Virus record (IMG/VR): IMGVR_UViG_3300031746_001495
Span: 1 to 25,190 of that record
Length of the DNA: 25,190 bases
Origin: a virus
Direction: 5' to 3' (one strand)
The notes beneath the pieces are model-generated. The model saw only the letters and a program-made list of their open reading frames with translations, had not been told where the DNA came from and did not search any database. How positions within the stretch are numbered: the stretch's first letter is position 1; each line of letters opens with the position of its first letter. The position numbers were made by a program, and so were the translations under genes. Shown one piece after another: positions 1 to 7,646 of this stretch.

Positions 1-63
1 GAAGAAATAGAGAAAGAAAATGAACCACAAAAAGATAAAAAAGAGGATACTAAAGCTAAATGA
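1..63 (+). CDS. C-terminal end of an unidentified protein (partial)
   Basis: Reading from base 1 in frame 1 gives about 20 residues of a very charged tail (EEIEKENEPQKDKKEDTKAK) before a TGA at 61-63. The gene starts outside the window, so its function cannot be judged. Lys/Glu-rich tails like this are common on small phage proteins. The following small reading frame starts inside it, which fits the tightly overlapped start of the packaging module. Confidence 0.55.
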   Translation, partial: EEIEKENEPQKDKKEDTKAK

Positions 64-148
64 TTACTGGCATCCTGAACTATTCGTTCTAATGCCGGTG
101 ATTATTTATATCTGTATAATTCTATGGTTGATATACCAGAAGATATAG
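20..148 (+). CDS. Possible small single-span membrane protein upstream of terS
   Basis: An ATG at 20 opens 42 codons. The first 14 residues are strongly basic (MNHKKIKKRILKLN). A hydrophobic segment follows at about residues 20-39 (ELFVLMPVIIYICIILWLIY), and the protein ends QKI. This is the layout of a small inner-membrane protein with its basic N-terminus inside the cell. It overlaps the end of the preceding gene and the first 25 bases of terS in another frame. No Shine-Dalgarno site is visible, as for most genes here. It may be an overlapping phage gene or chance coding; a matching hydrophobic frame in relatives would settle it. No function is assigned. Confidence 0.4.
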   Translation: MNHKKIKKRILKLNDYWHPELFVLMPVIIYICIILWLIYQKI

Positions 149-465
149 CTGATAATCAGCAAGAAAACAACAAAAAAGTAATAGGAAAACCATTTCCTCC
201 TGGAGTTTCGGGCAATCCAAAAGGCAGACCGAAGGGCAAGACAATGAAGGAATATGCAAGAGAATTCTTAATGAGTATGACCGATGATAAGAAACTTGAA
301 TTTCTCAATACTTTATCAAAGGAAGTCGTGTGGAAAATGGCGGAAGGAAATCCACATCAGGATACAGATATAAAGCACGATGTCTCTGATAATCTATTTG
401 AGTTAATAAACAATGCAATTGGAAAAGGAGAAAGCGATACAATTCCAGGAGAAGATAAGGAATGA
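124..465 (+). CDS. terS: Small terminase subunit (TerS), DUF5681-like
   Basis: This 113-residue protein probably recognises the phage DNA and recruits the large terminase for packaging. Residues 23-40 carry the pattern FPPGVSGNPKGRPKGKT, the signature of a DUF5681-type N-terminal region found in many phage small terminases. An alpha-helical segment (KEYAREFLMSM onward) and an acidic tail follow. Its 3' end overlaps the start of the large terminase gene by 53 bases, the expected partner and order. No Shine-Dalgarno is seen before the ATG. Call by motif and position; the DNA-binding mode is inferred. Confidence 0.8.
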   Translation: MVDIPEDIADNQQENNKKVIGKPFPPGVSGNPKGRPKGKTMKEYAREFLMSMTDDKKLEFLNTLSKEVVWKMAEGNPHQDTDIKHDVSDNLFELINNAIGKGESDTIPGEDKE

Positions 466-1786
466 ACCTAAATGGTTTTTTGATACCATTCTTAAAAGAC
501 CTCTTTGGGCAAAAGAAGAGGAGATTTTGCTTGCTGTAAAAGATAATAGAGATGTATCTGTCAGAAGTTGTAATGCTTCGGGCAAGACTTATACGGCTGG
601 TGGGATAGTGCATTGGTATCTTATGGGATTTGAAGATGCTGTGGTTATCACAACCGCCCCAACAGGAAGGCAGGTTAAAGAAGTATTATGGAGAGAGATT
701 AAAGCGGGTTGTTCTGGTAGGCACTTATATCCCATAAACTCTGTTTTAGAAACTAAAATAGGGCTTGGAGATAAATGCTTTGCTTTAGGATTGGCTACAG
801 ATACTCCCGATCAATTTCAGGGGTTTCACTCAAAGAACTTGATGGTTATAGTTGACGAAGCGTCCGGTGTTGATGACACTATTTTTGAAGCAATAGACGG
901 ATTAAAACCAACAAGGATACTATTATTAGGAAACCCATTAAGGACAACTGGAAGATTCGCAAACACTTTTAAGGAAGAAGGAATTAAAAAGATTGCTATT
1001 TCGGCATTTGATACTCCAAACTTAAAAGAGGGAAGAATAGTAATTCCCGGGTTGATAACAAAAGAAGACGTAGAGAAGATTAAGCAAAGATATGGTGAAG
1101 ATAGCGATGTTTATAGGGTTAGGATATTGGGGGAGTTTCCAAAAGCAGAATCAGATGTCTTAATTTCAATTGATGAGGTATATCAGGCAATAAATAGGGA
1201 AGTTGTTGTTAATCCGCAATTTGAAAAGAAAATGGGGGTTGATATTGCAAGATATGGAGATGACAGAAGTGTTATAGTAATTAGGCAAATGGAAAAGGTT
1301 TTAAGAAAAGAAGTTATACAAGGGGCAGATTTAATGAGTTTGGCGGGGCAGATAATAAAGATAGCAAAAGAAGATTATGTGAAGCCAGAGAATATAAACT
1401 TAGATGTTATAGGAATGGGGGCTGGAGTTGTTGACAGGTTGAGGGAACAGGGCTGGAAAGTTAATGGGATAAATGTTGCGATGCCAGCCCAAGATCCTGA
1501 ACATTATGCTAATTTGCGGGCAGAACTTTATAATAAAATCAAAGATTGGATTAAGAAAGCACAACTGACGAAAGATGACGACTGGTATGAGTTAACAAAT
1601 GTAAAATATAAATTTACATCAAAAGGACAAATGATAATGGAGAAAAAGGAAGATATGAAAAAGCGGGGAATACCAAGCCCAGATGTTGCGGATGCCCTGA
1701 CATTAACATTTGCAAGTATGGGAATAATATCTTATCAGCAGGCATCAAAACCTGTATTACCCTACTATCCCGAAATGGGATTTTAA
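413..1786 (+). CDS. terL: Large terminase subunit (TerL), packaging ATPase and nuclease
   Basis: This 457-residue packaging motor has the full TerL layout. The ATPase domain has a Walker A-like loop RSCNASGKT at residues 51-59, a Walker B strand NLMVIVDEA with acidic residues D148 and E149, and a coupling-type LLLGNP motif near 170-176. The RNase H-like nuclease domain shows its acidic metal ligands at D277 (GVDIARYGDD), D331 (INLDVIGMGAG) and D424/D427 (SPDVADAL). The length is normal for the family and all key residues are present, so it looks intact. It cuts and translocates concatemeric DNA into the prohead through the portal encoded at 4036. It overlaps terS and is followed 4 bases later by the sugar cassette instead of the portal, which is unusual. 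Confidence 0.95.
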   Translation: MQLEKEKAIQFQEKIRNEPKWFFDTILKRPLWAKEEEILLAVKDNRDVSVRSCNASGKTYTAGGIVHWYLMGFEDAVVITTAPTGRQVKEVLWREIKAGCSGRHLYPINSVLETKIGLGDKCFALGLATDTPDQFQGFHSKNLMVIVDEASGVDDTIFEAIDGLKPTRILLLGNPLRTTGRFANTFKEEGIKKIAISAFDTPNLKEGRIVIPGLITKEDVEKIKQRYGEDSDVYRVRILGEFPKAESDVLISIDEVYQAINREVVVNPQFEKKMGVDIARYGDDRSVIVIRQMEKVLRKEVIQGADLMSLAGQIIKIAKEDYVKPENINLDVIGMGAGVVDRLREQGWKVNGINVAMPAQDPEHYANLRAELYNKIKDWIKKAQLTKDDDWYELTNVKYKFTSKGQMIMEKKEDMKKRGIPSPDVADALTLTFASMGIISYQQASKPVLPYYPEMGF

Positions 1787-1790
1787 ACAT

Positions 1791-2663
1791 ATGAAATACA
1801 AATCAATTATAGGTCTTAGTGGTGGTTTAGATAGTTCAATGACCGCTTGGTTAATCGGCAAAGAAAAGCCATTAGCCCTTATAGTCGATAACCATTGGAA
1901 CACAGACATAGCCAACAGGAATATAATAAGGATCATCAACCATTTCCAACTGGACTACCTGTGGATTAAAGTTGACCGAGAGCAGTTCAGGGATTTGCAG
2001 TTAGCGTTTATAAAGTCTGGAATATCAAATATAGAAATCCCAACAGACCACATTTTATATGCTTTAGTTTATAAAGTAGCTGATATGGTTGGGGCTAAGG
2101 TTATTTACAATGGCGGGAATCCCCAGACAGAAGGGAATATGCCAGAAGAGTGGGGATATAATGCAAGAGACTTGAAGTTCATCAAGGCGATACATAAAAG
2201 ATTCGGTGAAAAGCCGATGGATAAAGTGCCGACATTGTCTTTGCTGGGCTATCTCTATTACATATTCATCAAGAGAATCAAGATAGTCCAGCCATTAGAG
2301 GACACAGACTACAACGTAAAAAGAGCGAAGGAACTATTAAAGAAAGAAATCGGCTGGGAGGATTACGGAGACAAACACGAAGAATCAATCTATACAAAGT
2401 GGTTTCAGCAGACTTACTTGCCTGAAAAATTCGGAAGAGACAAAAGAATACCTCATTATCAGGCATTAGTTAATTCCTGGCAGATGACAGAAGAGGAAAT
2501 GCAGGAAAGATTAAAGACAAAACCAATTAATAAATTAGAACCATTTAATATTGACTGGCGGAATATTCCCATAACAACATACAAGGATTATCCCAACGAT
2601 TCTTGGGTATTCAATCAAACCAGTCCTCTGATGAAGTTAGGAAGAAAAATAATAAAACATTAA
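1791..2663 (+). CDS. N-acetyl sugar amidotransferase-like PP-loop enzyme (WbpG/PseA family)
   Basis: This 290-residue protein has an N-terminal PP-loop GLSGGLDSS (residues 8-16), which binds ATP and adenylates its substrate. Further family marks are a TDI..RN segment, EIPTDH, a GNPQTEG stretch followed by MPEEWGY and PTLS, and near residue 195 a run reading KHEESIYTKWFQ then LPEKFGRDKR. These match the WbpG/PseA/LegG family, which converts an acetamido sugar to an acetamidino sugar using ammonia in surface glycan synthesis. Bacterial members, as I recall, are longer and begin with a cysteine motif; that part is missing here, so this is a shorter, single-domain form. No HisH/HisF-like ammonia partner is in the window. 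It abuts the glycosyltransferase-like gene (TAA then ATG), so the two probably act together. Substrate unknown; family call fairly sure. Confidence 0.8.
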   Translation: MKYKSIIGLSGGLDSSMTAWLIGKEKPLALIVDNHWNTDIANRNIIRIINHFQLDYLWIKVDREQFRDLQLAFIKSGISNIEIPTDHILYALVYKVADMVGAKVIYNGGNPQTEGNMPEEWGYNARDLKFIKAIHKRFGEKPMDKVPTLSLLGYLYYIFIKRIKIVQPLEDTDYNVKRAKELLKKEIGWEDYGDKHEESIYTKWFQQTYLPEKFGRDKRIPHYQALVNSWQMTEEEMQERLKTKPINKLEPFNIDWRNIPITTYKDYPNDSWVFNQTSPLMKLGRKIIKH

Positions 2664-3500
2664 ATGAAACTTTGCACTTCAACCTCACACGCTGAACCGA
2701 ACAACAAGATTTCGTCTTTTGAGGTAAAGGCCCTGAAGGTTTGGAAGATGGAAAGATACGAATGGCCAAAAGACATTAGAGAACCGGTTGTATTTTTTGG
2801 AATGTATCATATCGGGGACTATCTTCGATTTATAAAGCACTGGGGAAAAAAGATTATTGTTTGGACTGGGGGAGATATTGTGAATCTCAAAAAGAAATAC
2901 TTATTTAGCACTGGGAAAAACTTCTGGCTGTCAAAACTACTGACTTGGATTCCAGCTTATAAACTATTCCAAAATACAGAATCTTATTGCGAAAATGAAT
3001 TAGAGCAAAGAGAATTAAGGAAGTTAGGAATCAAATCAAAAATAAAACCTACTTTCTTAGAGGAGATAAATGACTTTCCGATTTCATTTAAACCATCAAA
3101 GAACCCGACTGTTTATGTCTCAATAAGAAAAGGCACAGAAAACGATTATGGTTTTAAATTAGTGGAGAGGTTGCGAAAGATTCTTCCCGATATTAACTTC
3201 TATATCTTTGACGGGACAACTTCAAACAGGGAATTCAACAAAAAGATAAGAAACTTCCATTGCGGCTTCAGACCAAACAAGCACGATGGATTTTCAGAGA
3301 TAACAGCCAAGTCAGTTTTAATGGGACAGTATCCGATAACAAGGATCAAATATCCGATGATAGACCATTATGAGACTGAGGAGGAACTAATTGTGTTATT
3401 GAAGGATTTAAAAAATAAAAAAGAGCCAAATATAAAAGCCAGAGATTATTATAGGAAAATTCTTAATAATTTGCCTTTCTTAAAATGTTGCAATCAATAG
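2664..3500 (+). CDS. Glycosyltransferase-like protein (GT-B fold type)
   Basis: This 278-residue protein starts directly after the stop of the amidotransferase gene. The N-terminal half contains VVFFGMYHIGDYLRF and KKIIVWTGGDI, patterns seen in GT-B glycosyltransferase-like proteins. The C-terminal half has a Rossmann-like strand PTVYVSIRKG and the stretch FRPNKHDGFSEITAKSVLMGQ followed by YPI. There the acidic residue and the small/hydrophobic helix resemble the nucleotide-sugar binding end of GT4-like enzymes. It probably transfers a sugar, perhaps one modified by the upstream amidotransferase, onto a phage or host surface structure. No signal peptide or membrane span is seen. The exact GT family is not recognised, and donor and acceptor are unknown. 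Confidence 0.6.
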   Translation: MKLCTSTSHAEPNNKISSFEVKALKVWKMERYEWPKDIREPVVFFGMYHIGDYLRFIKHWGKKIIVWTGGDIVNLKKKYLFSTGKNFWLSKLLTWIPAYKLFQNTESYCENELEQRELRKLGIKSKIKPTFLEEINDFPISFKPSKNPTVYVSIRKGTENDYGFKLVERLRKILPDINFYIFDGTTSNREFNKKIRNFHCGFRPNKHDGFSEITAKSVLMGQYPITRIKYPMIDHYETEEELIVLLKDLKNKKEPNIKARDYYRKILNNLPFLKCCNQ

Positions 3501-3694
3501 CTAAATCTAAGATAGAACTGGAGATAGAAAATATGTTGCCCAAAGAGGCGGAATTATTGAAGAATTATTTTATTCTTTTAATTGGGGCCGGAATACATAA
3601 AATAAGGAATGGAAAATTAATATTATATTTTAACGAAGATGGTTTAATGCAAATAGGAACAAATGAGATAATCTGGAAGAAAAAAAGGAAATGA
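3485..3694 (+). CDS. Hypothetical small protein
   Basis: This 69-residue protein is of unknown function. It overlaps the glycosyltransferase-like gene by 16 bases. An alternative ATG at 3532, preceded by the gaaaat context typical of starts in this genome, would give a protein of about 53 residues beginning MLPKEAELLKNYF. The sequence is an amphipathic helix followed by short strands (KLILYF, GTNEIIW) and a basic tail KKKRK. It is the last gene before a 340-base stretch without coding sequence. No family recognised. Confidence 0.6.
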   Translation: MLQSIAKSKIELEIENMLPKEAELLKNYFILLIGAGIHKIRNGKLILYFNEDGLMQIGTNEIIWKKKRK

Positions 3695-4035
3695 TATGGC
3701 ACTTTTCGCTAAAAATTAAGCACAAAATTCGGTATAGTAGAAGGAGTTAATAACGATAAGGTGAACTTTACGTTCATTTCATCGTTTATATTTTTAACCC
3801 ACTCGCCATTATCACTTGGTTCAGCTCCCGCTTCTTTTGACACCTCCAAGGACAAAGGATTTAAGGAACAATTAAATAGTCTAACTCTTACATAGAGCGG
3901 ACACAATAATATATCAATTAATTTTGGTATAGTTCTGTGTCCGCTTTTTATTTCAAGGGGGATGATTATTAGTATCTTCGGATACTTCACCCAGGCGTAA
4001 CCAGTCGCCTTGAGATAAAAACTAATTTATAAACT
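3695..4035 (+). ncRNA. Gene-free stretch with several hairpins; candidate structured leader or ncRNA
   Basis: No convincing gene lies in these 341 bases. Four stems are visible. (1) 3752-3786 is a long hairpin of about 15 pairs around the loop tttac, with one mismatch and two G.U pairs. (2) 3895-3905 pairs with 3936-3946 (GCGGACACA with TGTGTCCGC, 10 perfect pairs) around a 30-base loop and is followed by T-rich DNA. (3) 3971-3986 is a 6-bp stem closed by a C(TTCG)G tetraloop. (4) AGGCG at 3993-3997 pairs with CGCCT at 4006-4010. The G.U pairs and the UUCG loop favour the + strand. A CCGCTTC near 3828-3834 could pair with GAGCGG (3895-3900) in competition with stem 2. It may be a leader controlling the portal gene or a separate RNA. 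Confidence 0.45.
3895..3949 (+). terminator. Possible intrinsic terminator (10-bp stem, T-run)
   Basis: Stem AGCGGACACA (3896-3905) with TGTGTCCGCT (3936-3945) is perfect, extends by a G.T pair, and is followed by TTTT then A. The 30-base AT-rich loop is long for a terminator, so a role as an RNA-processing or regulatory hairpin is equally possible. It would separate the packaging/sugar genes from the portal operon. Confidence 0.4.
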
Positions 4036-5763
4036 ATGGAAATAAATACTCAAACACCACTCATCAACGATGAACTAATGGTAAAACTAAACACTGAAAA
4101 GCGGTCGGCTTTGGAATTTCAGAAAAGACGCCACGAAGAATGGACAGATAATTATGAACTATACCGCAATAAAGTCAAGACCAACAGATTAACCCAAAGA
4201 CAAGCGGTAGTAGTGCCCTTAATGAAAGAATCTATTAAGACCTTATTTTCAGATATTGATGAAATCCCTACTTTTGAGTTCAAAGAAAAAGGCGGGGACA
4301 GACAAAAGGAATTATACTTACAAGCTAGATGGGAAGATGACGCAGATAGGATAAACTTTGAGGGAGTGGATGCTATTGACAAAAAGACTGCTTTATTATA
4401 TGGCAGGGCTTTTAAAAAGATTAACTTTACTGGCGGCGAGTTTGAGGTTTATAACTTAGACAACTTTGATATTTTAATTGATCCATTGGTAAATCCTTTG
4501 GACATTGAAACAGCACGATACATTACTCACCAAAACATTTTTAGAAGCTTACGTGACATCCTGGCTGATGAGAAATACGAACCAGAGGCCAAAAATCGGC
4601 TAAAAGACTACATCAACTCAAAAGACACAATGGTTACTTCGGCTATAAATAAAGAGATATTTGAAGAAAAACAGGAAAGGTTAAAATCAATGGGGCTTGA
4701 GAAAGATGAATTCCAATTATTCCCAGCGGGTGATGTGATAGTGAACCTAACTGAGCATTACACTTGGCTATGGGACAAGGCAACCAAGAAGTTTATCAGA
4801 TACGTTATAGTTTATGCTGATGACGCAATCAGGTTATATATGGCTCCATTAAAAGAAGCAATCGGAGTGGACTTTCTGCCTTTTGTAACCTGGGGCGAGG
4901 ATATGGAAACACAGGACTTTTGGAATGATGGGCCAGCAGATTTAATAAGGACTCCCAATAAAATACTGAATGTATTCTTTAGCCAGATGATAGAAAATAG
5001 AACCCTAAAGAACTTCCAGATGCATTGGTATGACGCCACTGCGCCAAACTATGTGCCACAAACTTATGAACCAGGGCCGGGAAGAATGTTGCCAGCTCCA
5101 GGAAAACCAGGAGAAGTAATCCAACCAGTTGAAGTATCGGGTTTAGAAGATGTAATGACCCAGATGGATTTCTTGATTAAATTGATAGAGAGAGGAACTT
5201 CAGCAACTGCTATCCAAAAGGGAGTATCAGAAAAAGCCCAGATAACTTTAGGTGAAGTCCAAACCCTATTAGGTCAAGCAAAAGAAAAAGCCATAACAAT
5301 GGCTAAATTTTACCGCAGATCGCACAAAGAATTAGGTATGAAGTATTGGCAGATGTTACAGGCCAACGATAAGGGCAAGAGGACTTTATATAAAGTATCT
5401 TCAAAGGGTAAGGTATATCCCAAAGAACTAAGACCTTCTGATTGGATTTCAAAAGAAGGATATAAGGTTGAGGTTAAGTCAAGTTCAGAGCAGGAAGCGG
5501 AAGATGTTAAATCCATAGAGAAGTGGACTTATATCAAACAACAATTCCCAGACAACCCAGTAGTGGCCAAAATAGCGGCCAGGAGAACGCTAGAGATAGG
5601 AGACGTGACGGCTGAAGAGTTAAAACAGATTGAGGAGTTTGAGGAAAAGAAAGCGGAGATGATGATGCAACAGCCGATGATGGGGCAACAAATGGGACAG
5701 CAAATGGGACAACCGCAACCGCAAATACAACCAATGGCTAAACCATTAACACAACCAGCATAA
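4036..5763 (+). CDS. Portal protein
   Basis: This 575-residue protein is probably the dodecameric ring at the capsid vertex through which DNA is packaged and ejected. Evidence: the length; the N-terminal helical region with RRHEEWTDNYELYRNK; the YGRAFKKINF and NLDNFDILIDPLVNPLDIE stretches typical of portal wing/stem regions; a central EDMETQDFWNDGPADLIRTPNKILN segment; and a long helical C-terminal part. The extreme C-terminus is low-complexity, rich in Met, Gln and Pro (MMGQQMGQQMGQPQ), encoded by short tandem repeats around 5685-5712. It comes after TerL as expected, though displaced by the sugar cassette and the structured intergenic stretch. The start context aaactATG lacks a Shine-Dalgarno. 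Good confidence by layout; no single diagnostic motif. Confidence 0.8.
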   Translation: MEINTQTPLINDELMVKLNTEKRSALEFQKRRHEEWTDNYELYRNKVKTNRLTQRQAVVVPLMKESIKTLFSDIDEIPTFEFKEKGGDRQKELYLQARWEDDADRINFEGVDAIDKKTALLYGRAFKKINFTGGEFEVYNLDNFDILIDPLVNPLDIETARYITHQNIFRSLRDILADEKYEPEAKNRLKDYINSKDTMVTSAINKEIFEEKQERLKSMGLEKDEFQLFPAGDVIVNLTEHYTWLWDKATKKFIRYVIVYADDAIRLYMAPLKEAIGVDFLPFVTWGEDMETQDFWNDGPADLIRTPNKILNVFFSQMIENRTLKNFQMHWYDATAPNYVPQTYEPGPGRMLPAPGKPGEVIQPVEVSGLEDVMTQMDFLIKLIERGTSATAIQKGVSEKAQITLGEVQTLLGQAKEKAITMAKFYRRSHKELGMKYWQMLQANDKGKRTLYKVSSKGKVYPKELRPSDWISKEGYKVEVKSSSEQEAEDVKSIEKWTYIKQQFPDNPVVAKIAARRTLEIGDVTAEELKQIEEFEEKKAEMMMQQPMMGQQMGQQMGQPQPQIQPMAKPLTQPA

Positions 5764-5764
5764 T

Positions 5765-7642
5765 ATGAAAGAAGAATCAGTAGATGATATTTTAAAAAAT
5801 GCCATTCAGAAAGCCGTTGATTTGGCTTCCCACGAAATGGCAATCCTTAAATCGACTGGCAACAGGGCGATGTTTGAACGTAAGACAAAAGAACTTGAAG
5901 AACACATAAACGACAAATCAGCCCAATCAAGGGCGATAATAGAGGGAAAGATAAAACAACTGGAAGGAAAGATTCCAGAGAAGTTTGACCCCAAAGAGAT
6001 AAAAGACCAGATTATATCAGAAACTAAAAAGAATAATAAGTCAATAACGGGGATAAAGAAACAAATAACAAAGATACAAGATTCTTTAGATGAAACAAAA
6101 CAATTGACAACCAACGCAGACGAGGCGATTAAAGAAAAGATAGCCAATTTCAAAGTTCATTTAAAACATAAAGATTTAGAGGATATATGGCCAGACGACC
6201 ATCATCTAGAGCTTCACTTATTAGAATCACATCCTGGACTAAATGCTACGACACAAGACATAAATGACTTGGTAAGTGGTGGATATGCAGACAGATTACA
6301 TACCCACAAGATACCACAAGTTGAGATACTTCACGGTAGTAGTGGGGGAAGTAAAGTTTCTGACTTGGCTTATGGGGTAGCGTGGGATGGAATAACAGAT
6401 TTCGCACCTTCTAAGAACGCTGTTTATGACAAAATAGAAACAATAACGGCTGGAGATTTGGAAAATATAGTTGAAGATTTAACCCCGCAATTAGGTGGAA
6501 ATTTAGATGGACAGGCATTCACTATTACAACCACAAATACAATATCGGGGGGAATAGTAAGAACAAATAATTATCAGAATTTAGGCGGGACAGAAAGTTT
6601 TATCTGGAGTGCTGGAGATGATTGGTGGGAATTATCAGATGATTTTCATATGGTTGGGGTAATAACTGGAGTTGCAAGTTATAACGGATTAGTCGTAACG
6701 GCTAACACTGGAGTAATTACGACCGGAACTTGGAATGGAACAGATATAGCAGTAGCAGATGGCGGAACTGGATTAGGAGCGATAGCTGATGGTTCTGTCT
6801 TGGTTACAAATGCGGCAAACGTCTTATCAGCTATTACTTGGCACGCAGCAGGAACTAAGATTCTGACTAATATAGACGGAACTATATCTTGGGAGGCGGC
6901 AGGAGCTGGTGCGGCTACTGCTTGGGATGATATTGGCGACCCAGACGCAGATGGAACTGTTGCTTTCGCAGGGTTTGAACAGACATTAAGTTCTACTTTA
7001 AACGAAGCGGCGCACACTACTTTAACAATTTATAACAGCACGGCCGATTTAACAGCGGCAGTAACACTTTTAAAACTAACCTATAACGATGATGGCGATG
7101 CTGATGGAACTTACTTTGAATGCTTGGATCACGGCTCAGCAGATAGTAAGTTTAAAATAGCGGCAGATGGGAATACTTCAGTGGCAGGTTGGTTAACGGT
7201 AGTAGATGAGGTATATGGAGCGGGATGGGATGGTTCTACCCAGGTTCCTACTAAAAATGCTGTTTATGACAAAATTCAGACTTTAGGTGGTTCTACTTTA
7301 TTTCAACATAGATGGATAGCCAATGGTCCATATCAAGCGGGGACATTAGTTGATGGAGGTTATATTTCAGATAGTTCTTTTTCAATAACTGGAGTATGGA
7401 TTTACAGAGGAACTGCCGGAACGGCAAGTTCAACAATTTTAGATATACATAAAAACGGGGTTACGATGTACACGACTCAAGCGAATAGGCCGACGATTGC
7501 CTGGGACGATGGAGATAGCAAGGTTGATTGTACCCTTCCGGATGTCGTGACAATCAGTGCAGGTGACATTATCACTATGGATATAGACCAGAAAGAAACC
7601 GGAACCCCAAAGGATTTAATATTAATAATTCAAGGATCATAA
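5765..7642 (+). CDS. Fibre/adhesin-like virion protein with coiled-coil N-terminus
   Basis: This 625-residue protein follows the portal stop by one base (TAA-T-ATG). Residues 1-130 are charged, helical and coiled-coil-like (heptad runs in KTKELEEHINDK and KQITKIQDSLDETKQ). The rest is Gly/Thr/Asp-rich beta sequence of tail-fibre type, including TGVITTGTWNGTDIAVADGG. A module reading YG.(A/G)WDG....P(S/T)KNAVYDKI occurs twice, near residues 200-222 and 484-504. The last 110 residues (from LFQHRWIANGPY) look like a small jelly-roll-type domain. Such proteins act as tail or head fibres that contact the host surface. The coiled coil could trimerise or anchor it to the portal/neck. Specific attachment and receptor are unknown. 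Confidence 0.65.
   Translation: MKEESVDDILKNAIQKAVDLASHEMAILKSTGNRAMFERKTKELEEHINDKSAQSRAIIEGKIKQLEGKIPEKFDPKEIKDQIISETKKNNKSITGIKKQITKIQDSLDETKQLTTNADEAIKEKIANFKVHLKHKDLEDIWPDDHHLELHLLESHPGLNATTQDINDLVSGGYADRLHTHKIPQVEILHGSSGGSKVSDLAYGVAWDGITDFAPSKNAVYDKIETITAGDLENIVEDLTPQLGGNLDGQAFTITTTNTISGGIVRTNNYQNLGGTESFIWSAGDDWWELSDDFHMVGVITGVASYNGLVVTANTGVITTGTWNGTDIAVADGGTGLGAIADGSVLVTNAANVLSAITWHAAGTKILTNIDGTISWEAAGAGAATAWDDIGDPDADGTVAFAGFEQTLSSTLNEAAHTTLTIYNSTADLTAAVTLLKLTYNDDGDADGTYFECLDHGSADSKFKIAADGNTSVAGWLTVVDEVYGAGWDGSTQVPTKNAVYDKIQTLGGSTLFQHRWIANGPYQAGTLVDGGYISDSSFSITGVWIYRGTAGTASSTILDIHKNGVTMYTTQANRPTIAWDDGDSKVDCTLPDVVTISAGDIITMDIDQKETGTPKDLILIIQGS
6419..7275 (+). repeat. Dispersed intragenic repeat in the fibre gene
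   Basis: The 17-mer GCTGTTTATGACAAAAT occurs at 6419-6435 and again at 7259-7275. Each copy lies in a conserved protein module (AWDG/GWDG ... KNAVYDKI). The copies flank the central part of the fibre, suggesting internal duplication of a beta-structural unit. Confidence 0.7.
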
Positions 7643-7646
7643 ATTT

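Noticed and set aside
3837-3865. Promoter TTGACA before the portal
   Set aside because: The -35 is perfect, but the best -10 at 17-base spacing is TTTAAG, too weak to call.
3709-3990. 93-codon minus-strand frame in the intergenic stretch before the portal
   Set aside because: It would be opposite to all neighbours, has no visible promoter or ribosome site, matches no known family, and overlaps stems whose G.U pairs and UUCG loop favour a + strand RNA. Kept open as an alternative to the ncRNA call.
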